Both the position numbers and the translations under genes were made by a program. The notes under the pieces were generated by a model. It made no database searches. It was not told where the DNA came from and worked only from the letters and a program-made list of their open reading frames with translations. A stretch of DNA of 41,224 bases from Astrothelium macrocarpum (lineage: Eukaryota > Ascomycota > Dothideomycetes > Trypetheliales > Trypetheliaceae), in contig JAGEMR010000195.1 in NCBI GenBank assembly GCA_021030915.1, positions 1-41,224 on the forward strand, read 5' to 3'. Shown here one piece after another: positions 33,768 to 41,224 of this stretch (the stretch's first letter is position 1; the number at the start of each line of letters is the position of its first letter).

Positions 33768-35260
33768 CAATGAGCGACAAGCGCGACTGTTGACTCCCAG
33801 AATTTAAAAATAAAGTCGCACCAGGGCAACACGGTAGATCACCGCTGAGCCGTGATCGTCGCTCTAGGCAGCAAGGCAGGGTAACTTTGCAGAGACTTTC
33901 GCTGCCCTCACTCTACAAGAATTTGGTAGGAGTTGACCATCGAAGAGATAAACGAGCCGAGGGCGATTCAGCTCAGCTACTTCTCAACTTTTGAATTCCA
34001 TGGAAAGCTATGAAAGCGCGCAAAGCAGCCAGGTTGTCGCGACTAGTAGGGATTTGAGATTGAATTGAATTACGACTTTCTGCCGCGACCGGATAATATA
34101 TGATATCTTATTTATATGGTGTGGATGGCTTCAATCTCGGATTTTCAAAGGGGAAATAATGGAGATTTCGGTCACAGGATCGACCATGTCTGGCGACCGT
34201 CATGGTACAATCGGATGGAATGCCGTTCGCCTCATTTCACATATCCGCGCGGGTGACAGTCGTCGCGTGAAGAGATGCATGAGGCAGACCTGAAACTGAG
34301 CGAGGCTATTCCCAGTAAGAGTGAGCGAGCAAACTCATTATCGACTGCATTGACTACTTCCCCCTGACGAATGAGCGACGAGCGCGATTCTCGACTCCCA
34401 GAATTGGAATATCCGTCAGAGTGCAAGCGCCAGGCGGAATATTTGCTGAGCCGTGATCGTCGATCTAGGCAGCAAGACAAGGTATCCGATAGGGGGTTGA
34501 AAGTGAAATGGATTATGACGTTCTCCCGCAAACGGATAGCGTGGTTCATGAGGTACGAATGCATGTTCATATGTACTCGCTATGCTTGCTTCAATCTCCC
34601 ATCTTTTAAACTTGGAAGTATTAGAAACTTTATTCATAGGATCAATAAAGTCTGAAGAATGTCGTGACATAGTAAGAGAAAGTGCCGTCCACCTCATTTC
34701 TTTGATTGGGATGATTGTCATTCGTCAGGTGCTACTGAGCAGACCTAGATACGAATGCATAGTATAAAAATCAACATAGCGTGCATGAGGCAGACCTAAA
34801 GCTGAGCGAGGCTTTTCCGGTGAGAGCGAGCGAGTAGACTGGGTGTCTAACCATAGCCCCAGACTCTCGCCATCGACTGCGTTGGATGCTTCCTCTTGAC
34901 GAATGAGCGACGAAAATATCTCGCGACTCCCAGAATTCGAAGTTTGAGCAAGGGAGTGGGGATGCAGTGAGGCGAGCTGAGCCGTGATCTTCAGCCGTAA
35001 GCTTTAGGCAGCAAGGCAAGGCAACTTGATAGAGATTTTCGCCGTACAATGTCCGGGAATTTGACAAAGTTTGACCAATATTGAATACGAACGAGTTGGA
35101 CATTTTCAATTGAACCATTAATCAAACTTTCAAACTCGAAATAAAGCTGCATCATGGTAGCCGCTGGATATTTGACCGCACACGGATAGCGTGGAATTCG
35201 ACTTTATACGGATGGGCATGCACTTGTTCTCGTTATGCTTGCGGCAAACATAAGTCAACC
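33768..35260 (+). repeat. Diverged tandem array, three units of about 0.5-0.6 kb
   Basis: The same markers recur in the same order. AATGAGCGAC is at 33769, 34370 and 34902. A GAGCCGTGAT(C)..TAGGCAGCAAG block is near 33848, 34448 and 34978. CGGATA is near 34087, 34533 and 35183. CTTCAATCTC is near 34130 and 34590. TGCATGAGGCAGACCT is at 34276 and 34782. Units have drifted by substitutions and indels. No unit has a convincing open frame and no terminal repeats were found. It could be satellite DNA or tandem debris of a non-autonomous element. Confidence 0.75.
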
Positions 35261-36091
35261 TCTTTCAAGGCAGCCTCGACTGGCCCCATGATACTTAGCG
35301 AAGTGTGTTGCAACCCCCACGTTCCCGTGGGTGAAGCTCCTCCCATCTTAAAGCCGGTCGCAAGACTCATCCAATCGGGCTAAGCGAAGCACGACGGCTT
35401 CCACATTTGCAACTTCAGAGATCACAACCACATGGGCAGCTAAGCCGCCGAATCAGCCAGGACTTAGGTGTCTACCATCGCTGCGGGAATGGCCCTTCCC
35501 AGTTCGAGGTTGCCCAACCCCACCCCTAAAAAATCCTGCCAGCCTTGTGCAGACACTTTCACGTTGGTGATGATCTGGATAGCGAACAGGAATACTTTGA
35601 GTTCACGACCTCCCGATTTCGCCGCCTTGCGTGGTTGGTTGCTGTCTACCGCTGAGTCATTCTGGAGAAAGGAGCTCCTGAAGTGTAACCATGCTCGTGG
35701 AAGGCTTTCATCTCCCTCAGGCCCTCTGCACTCAATCCTTGCTAGTACGTCATCAATTCCGCTAGCGCTGGTGGCTCGGCTGCCCTTTAGCAGCTTATCA
35801 CGGTGAAAAACGCCTTGATGATCTGTGATAACTTCTCTTTCGAATTTTAAGATTTCCAGCGACTCGTCTCTAGGTTGACAACGAGTCTGACTACCGAATG
35901 GTGCCGTGATTAGCCCGCGGTCTCTGGAATTTGTGCAGTCGACCCGGTATCCAGAAGGGTGCTGAACCACAATAGAAAAAATTAAAACTTAAAAAATTAG
36001 AACGTTTTCATTGTCTGCAGTAGTATTGAGTTCCGGTGTGATACCTACATGCAATATACATTGATCTTGGCGAAAAGTCTCATTAGTGAAA
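35261..36091. other. Spacer upstream of SNF2 gene
   Basis: It holds one unrecognised minus-strand open frame (separate entry) and the presumed promoter of the SNF2/RING helicase. A short palindromic CCCACGTTCCCGTGGG-like motif is near 35315-35332. Confidence 0.4.
35464..35970 (-). CDS. Unrecognised open frame, possible gene or gene relic
   Basis: The frame of 168 codons runs from ATG (MVQHPSGYRVDC) to a stop at 35464. Composition looks protein-like, with a hydrophobic stretch near the C-terminus (VFLFAIQIITNVKV). No domain, signal peptide or splice partner is recognised. It overlaps a shorter plus-strand frame (35468-35806). Position between the tandem array and the helicase suggests accessory or degraded sequence. 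Confidence 0.25.
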   Translation of the reverse strand: MVQHPSGYRVDCTNSRDRGLITAPFGSQTRCQPRDESLEILKFEREVITDHQGVFHRDKLLKGSRATSASGIDDVLARIECRGPEGDESLPRAWLHFRSSFLQNDSAVDSNQPRKAAKSGGRELKVFLFAIQIITNVKVSAQGWQDFLGVGLGNLELGRAIPAAMVDT

Positions 36092-39000
36092 ATGTCTTCC
36101 TCGAAGGACGAATTATACTTCTTATTTGATAAGGTGCAAAGCTCTTCAAAACGATCATGGCCTTTTGGTGAAGAGCAAAGGCCGGCCTCCAAACTCTATT
36201 CAAATGGAGAATCCAAACCGTCGGATTTTATATGCTACGGCTGCATTATCGACGTAAAAGCGGGATTGTTGGATAGCACGCAATCTGTGAATTTACGCGA
36301 AAGTTCTCGGCAAGATACTCCAGATGGATTCCTGGCGTTTGATGTCATACGAGACGTCTGGAACTCCTTCACACTGAGATCAAACTCGACCGCTTTCGCC
36401 AGATTGAGTTCCATGGCTTGCCAAGATCTCGAGGCTTTACCGGCTAACATATTACTCCAAGCTATCATCTCCATCGAAGGTTGGGATGCACTTCAGAAAG
36501 CAGTCAAAGACGGTCGGTTATCATTTCGCGATTATGATTCTAAACGCTACGAACACTTCCTGGTTGATATAAATCTCTACGGCTCACGAAGTGAAGCGGA
36601 GGAAGTCGGTAACACTCTATCGCGACGCACTATTTTCCTTCAAAAAATGCGTAGCAGATTAAAAATTGGAGTTGATGAAGTAGAATACTGGAATCCGCAC
36701 GTATTCTGTTCTGAAGAAGTTCTTGAGTCTCTCTCGCAACCGATGAGCATCGATTGTTCGATGTCAACCTCAATTCCCAACGCGCTGGAAGCTCAGGAAT
36801 CTACGCCGGAGGCATCCCTCACAAATGACGAGTCTGTCATCGACACAATTTTAGACTCGCTCTCGCACCATCCTTTTCTAGATGATGTTGGTGTCGATGA
36901 AAGGATTCGAACCTCTTTGCTTCCGTAAGACAACTCACCTCATATACTATTTACGCTTACACATTGCTAGGCACCAGAAAGAAGCCATAGATTTTCTCAC
37001 TCTACGGGAACTCGGTAATGCTAGGATGACTTTGTGGAGATATAACACAATAGATGACGACGAACCCTTGTGAGGCATCCATGAGGAATGTATACCGGAA
37101 ATCCTGCTGACCAGAGCAATCTTAGCTACGAGCACGTGTTTACGGGAGCAAAACGTCGGCAGCCGGACGAGGTCAAAGGTGGCATCCTTGCAGATGAAAT
37201 GGGGTTAGGGAAATCCCTTGTAATTTTGTCAGTTATCGCCGCCTCTCTTGATCGTGCTCAAGAATTTGTTTCCATGCAGGGACGTATGTTCTCCAATAGT
37301 CAGCAGAAATCCATCGGCTCTAAGGCGACACTGATTTTAGCCCCGTCCTCACGTAAGTTTTGGTGGCAATTGATATAGTCATGATCAATACTAACTTGAC
37401 GTTAGTTTTGATCGATAATTGGGTCTGTGAGGTGCAGAGGTCTGACGCTTGGTTCAAAATCCCACTCTGATAAGTAGCTGATCTTTTAGGAAGGCATGCC
37501 TATTCTGGAGGGCTTTCAATATACAAATATCTTGGGTCCGGTAGGCATTCTTATGAGGAGAGAAAGCTTTTACGAGAACGTGACATCATTTTCACTACGT
37601 ATGCTACCGTAGCATCGGAAACTCTTCGCGGCGATAGTATCCTCTCTAAAATTAATTGGTTTCGAATTGTCCTTGACGAAGGTACCGTAACTTGGCTCAA
37701 GACTTCTCCTATCTCATAGCTAACAGTTACTCACCGTTATCAGCTCATAGCATCAGGAATAGAAGTACAAAACAGTTCAGAGCCGTTACAGTTCTTTCGG
37801 GAATGCATCGCTGGTGCCTTACAGGCACCCCGATACAAAATAGCCTAGACGATTTAGGGTCGTTAATTACGTTCCTCAAAGTACCAATATTACAAAACCA
37901 GACAACTTTTGCAAGATACATTACAAGCCCAATTACGTCAAGTTCCAATGAAAAGTTCCAGGATCTCAAGACACTCCTACAAGCCGTTTGCATACGAAGA
38001 ACAAGAGTGCTCTTGAGCTTACCAGAGCCAGTAGCAGAAGAACGAGAATTACTGCTTTCATCATGGGAACAAGTGGAGTATGATCAGATACTTCAACAAT
38101 GTAAAGAAGAGATGAACATGGCAGTGAGTGGCCGGAAAAGAGGCAAATTCACAGCCACTCTACTTCAGTCACTCCTCACCTTGCGCTTGTTCTGCAATAA
38201 TGGTAGAGCTAGCGATAAAAGGCACATAATTGCCAAAGGTCTTCCTGCTGATCCAGACAAAGCACTGACATACCTTGAACAACTTGCTCAGAACATGTGT
38301 GCATTCTGCTTGACAGTGATTTATTCACTCAATGAAGATAGAGGCACTGAAAGCGGTGTCTTCATGGCTTCCTGTTCTCATTTGGTGTGCCACAATTGCT
38401 TACCCCACCATCGCTCGAAGAAGGAAGCATGCCCCTCTTGTACCAACGGCGATGGTCCTGAAGAATCCTCTCAGCCGCAGTTCAGTGAATCTCGGCCTTC
38501 GCAGAATAGCTCGGAAAGGAACGATTGGAACACGGATTCTCAGAAATATCCAACGAAGCTACTAGCGCTTCTGTCCGATGTTCAGAATGGCTTAATGCAC
38601 AAAAGGTAGCGCAGTATTCCCATCTTGCATCAGAGAACGGCGGCTAAAACGATGTGTTTACAGTATTGTATTTTCTGCATGGAGAAGAACCTTGACGTTA
38701 TTTGGTAAACTACTTGACATCCAAAAAATCCAATACACAACAATCGATGGCTCTATGTCCTTGAAAGAACGTCTCAAAACGCTTAGCGAGTTCCGTTCTC
38801 CTGCCGGAGCCAATGTGTTACTGATGACTCTTGGGACTGGCGCAGTAGGGTAAGTTGATTTATATGAAACATCATCATTCCATCTCACGTTATTGCTCAG
38901 CCTGAATCTCGCTGTTGCATCTCGAGTCTATTTGTTAGAGCCTCAATGGAACCCCTATATCGAATCCCAAGCAATCGGACGAGCTCTCAGACTTGGTCAA

Positions 39001-39312
39001 ACTGATCATGTGCGTATCGTTCGGTATATCATGAAGAAGACTGTGGAAGAGGTTGGTCATCAATCTACTAGTAACGGAGCTGTGTTTTGACTCTAACTCA
39101 GACCAACGTCTTGTCTCGTCAAAGGAAGAAACTACAGCTTGCAGGAGGTGGGTTCAGTGGTGGAAAAAGTACACAATCTAGCAGAATGCAAGCGGCAAAG
39201 GTAAAGTATTTGAGAAGAGCATTTTTCCAGTGTGCTGATACTCTGCCAGGACTATTTCGGCATACACTCTTCCCCTGTGACCATTGGTACAGATGTTCAC
39301 TTCAATCTATGA
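36092..39312 (+). CDS. SNF2-family ATPase with RING finger (HLTF/Rad5-like class)
   Basis: Ten exons give 913 residues: 36092-36924, 36971-37069, 37126-37352, 37406-37439, 37494-37681, 37744-38605, 38664-38849, 38901-39051, 39102-39200, 39250-39312. All junctions keep frame. Such proteins are DNA translocases, some also E3 ligases in damage tolerance or chromatin remodelling. Motifs: Q-motif HQKEAIDFL, Walker A DEMGLGKS (about 335-342), DEAH (459-462), GTPIQN (488-493), a C3HC4 RING inserted between the ATPase lobes (Cys646 to Cys693: CAFC..CSHLVCHNC..CPSC), and motif VI QAIGRALRLGQ (833-843). The N-terminal 280 residues are not recognised; I see no HIRAN. It is complete, yet more AT-rich than the housekeeping genes and beside a repeat array, so it is probably an accessory paralogue. 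The ATG at 36092 is the first in frame. Confidence 0.88.
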
Positions 39313-40261
39313 AAGCGCTGATTCGTCCACTGCACAATTTGTAACTTTAAAGAATGCTTTATTAGATATATTGGGGAATCGTTAACCAGATCTGCCGTTT
39401 GCGAAAAACTTTACTCATTCTGGTAAGTTCTAAAACTTATCGAGTAGGTACGTGCCCAGTATCTTATCTGATACCGTCTGATGAAATTAATGTACGTGAT
39501 TCATTATTATTGTCTACGAATTCCACAATGCTTATTTGAACTCAATAGTGACATCATACCCAGTACCGCTCCACAGTGACGAGGTGGTTGCAAAGCACTA
39601 AAATTAATGTACGGACTACGGAGCTGCGTGCAAAAAGTATCCACTCACGCTAAAAGTCCTAAGTTTTAGCAATGCCAGATAGGGCAAGATGCGAAAAATC
39701 CTCCTCAGGTTGAGCCTCTACTTGGCTGATTCTACTCGAAGTAAATTATAATCGAAAAAGTTGTTAATCAGTTAGAAATGTAATGAGGTTTCACTGCGCT
39801 AATTGACAAGGGTGCAGACAGAATCCACGCCAGTAAAGCTACGCTCCTTAGCGTAAGCGAACACTTTATGAACGCAGTTCCGTACCTTGATCGGGTAATA
39901 GTACAATCCAAAGAGGAATGAATACTAATGAGGATTTCTAGTTGGCCATTTGTTGAGTGTGATCAAGGGCGCGAGCGATCGTGGGAAGGTCAAGGAAGCG
40001 AAAGGACAGTACAATACTTAGATTGAGGATCCCAAGCCGCAATATTAGCCGGATGTACAGCTAAGAAAGGGAGGGTGATTCCTCGTCGAGGAGTTGGAGG
40101 ACTTACAAATATCTGTACGAATAGGTAGCGGGAGGGAAAGGAGCATGCTGTCACGCCAAACTTGATTTTGCATTCTGTAATCTTATGAATGAAGCGACCG
40201 GTATACAAATTATCATATCAGATTCTACATGCCTAAGGTTTCCTACTACGCCATGTCGATG
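39313..40261. other. Intergenic between convergent genes, no gene seen
   Basis: AT-rich sequence with no open frame of note. AAATTAATGTACG occurs twice (near 39485 and 39602), a small direct repeat. Confidence 0.5.
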
Positions 40262-41168
40262 TCAACGCTGCCTTGGCGTATCACTCGGCAATTCGCTCGT
40301 CAGCCCAGTGCGGTGATCCTCCAACTCCGGACGTTCCGTCTCCAGCTCGTAACGCACTACGCCATTGCCCGATAACTCTGGTTTTGGGTACACAAAGTCT
40401 GCATTACACGCCGCGCCCGCCTCAGGGACTTGGCTATTACGTCTATCTTGCGTTTGGCTTATCATCCCGACTCCTTTTCTGGACTTATGAAGCCGCCACC
40501 AGATATAGGCGCCAGTTCCAATTGCAAGCAGTACGGCGACTGGTACACCAACGCCAATGCCTACTCTACGGCCGACTGTGAGGCTAGAAGCCGCGGCGGA
40601 TGTGGTAGCTTCTGAGGGACTTGAGTTCGTCGTAGAGGATGTCCCTGAGATAGATGAAGGTATTGAGGAAGGGCCGGAGGTCTTTGAGGGCGAGATAAAG
40701 CTCGTTGTTGCAAGGCTCGTTGTTGTGGAGGAAGGCGATGTGATATTGAAATAGTGGCTATTGAACACTTCGGCATCGGACTCATTCGAGTTGGCTAGTT
40801 GGAACCAAAATGCGGGCGTCGTGACGAAATTGAGCGCTGTTGTGACATTCCAAGGAAAGTTGATGGTCTGTTGACCAGAGCTCGAGGCGCCGCCATAAGC
40901 TGTAAGGTTTTAGATATGTGCCAATCGCTAGCACATAGGATGCTCACTTATTTGGACTGGAGAGCCGTTTCCCACCCCATTATCTTGGAATACCCACAGA
41001 TAATAGCTCGAAAAGTTACTCGTCCATGAAACAACCTGCACTGAATCAAGAGGCCAGGCAAGGTTCTTGCTGTAGTCACCAGCTGCGCCAGGAGGCTCTG
41101 GGGGGTTTATGAATGCGTTCTCCAAATTTTGCGCAGATACGAAGAATAGCAGGGGTCGGAAGGATCAT
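40262..41168 (-). CDS. Single-pass, Ser/Thr-rich surface protein (5' end frame-disrupted)
   Basis: Two exons are clear: from about 41140 down to 40948, and 40262-40899, joined across a 52-nt intron (PVQIT then YGGASSSGQQ). The ectodomain starts AFINPPEPPGAAGDYS and carries several N-glycosylation sequons. A Ser/Thr-rich stalk follows, then one transmembrane segment (VGIGVGVPVAVLLAIG onwards), a basic stop-transfer (RLHKSRK) and a short cytoplasmic tail of about 65 residues. This is the layout of fungal wall sensors and related proteins, but no WSC domain is present and I do not recognise the family. In frame before the ectodomain is a signal-like LLFFVSAQN, but the nearest ATG (41168) is in another frame. 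See findings. Confidence 0.6.
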
Positions 41169-41224
41169 TAAGGTATGGCATCATTATGCAGGATTCTGGA
41201 TTATTTGGATAGCATAGGATAGCA

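Noticed and set aside
36903..36913. GGATTCGAACC, the reverse complement of a tRNA T-loop
   Set aside because: It lies inside SNF2 exon 1 in frame, and no A-box or acceptor pairing is found at tRNA distance on the minus strand.
18092..39312. A secondary-metabolite or other functional gene cluster
   Set aside because: The genes are unrelated housekeeping or regulatory functions with no backbone synthase, transporter or pathway regulator.
1..41224. CRISPR array, rRNA or prokaryotic operon structure
   Set aside because: Spliceosomal introns, fungal families and absence of spacer-repeat periodicity rule these out.

Overview
This window is nuclear DNA of a filamentous ascomycete (Pezizomycotina). 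The evidence is short introns (mostly 46-70 nt) with GT..AG ends and CTAAC/CTGAC-like branch sites, fungal-only families (NmrA, Inp1, a UsgS-type membrane protein), and an AT-saturated, RIP-like block at the left end. A leotiomycete is plausible, but the sequence alone does not settle the class.

Layout. Positions 1-3976 are a nested, decayed transposon block. An outer element has about 26-bp terminal inverted repeats. An inner 1816-bp Tc1/mariner (pogo/Fot1-like) element, 1970-3785, has 55-bp inverted repeats and a TA duplication. The euchromatic part follows. Genes are a DUF4048-type protein (minus, 4675-6456), a Ste20/germinal-centre-III kinase (plus, 8180-10990), a 3.1-kb stretch with no recognisable gene, and the nitrogen metabolite repressor NmrA (plus, 14140-15700). 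Next come a small secreted protein (minus, 16076-16701), GID7/WDR26 of the GID ubiquitin ligase (plus, 18092-20296), and a minisatellite (20475-20813). A large chromodomain plus HDA2/3-fold protein, likely a CDP-2-type histone deacetylase complex subunit, is on the minus strand (21580-26383). Then come mitochondrial D-2-hydroxyglutarate dehydrogenase (minus, 26910-28704), the peroxisome inheritance protein Inp1 (minus, 29330-31014) and, divergently, a UsgS-type membrane protein (plus, 31469-32820).

The right end is accessory-looking. It holds a diverged tandem array with a period of roughly 0.5-0.6 kb (about 33.77-35.26 kb), an unrecognised ORF, an intact ten-exon SNF2/RING helicase of the HLTF/Rad5-like class (plus, 36092-39312), and a single-pass surface protein (minus, 40262 to about 41168) whose signal-peptide frame is broken.

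The genes do not form a metabolic cluster; most are housekeeping. Two threads link them. Several act in nutrient or carbon regulation (NmrA, GID7, D-2HG dehydrogenase). The chromodomain protein belongs to the kind of machinery that silences AT-rich repeats like the block at the left end.

The most unusual global signal is a set of four GC-rich islands at gene 3' ends (about 4.62-5.3, 10.2-11.05, 15.0-15.72 and 21.4-22.35 kb). In each, the plus strand switches abruptly from C-rich to G-rich, whichever strand the gene is on, and the skew continues through intron and untranslated sequence.
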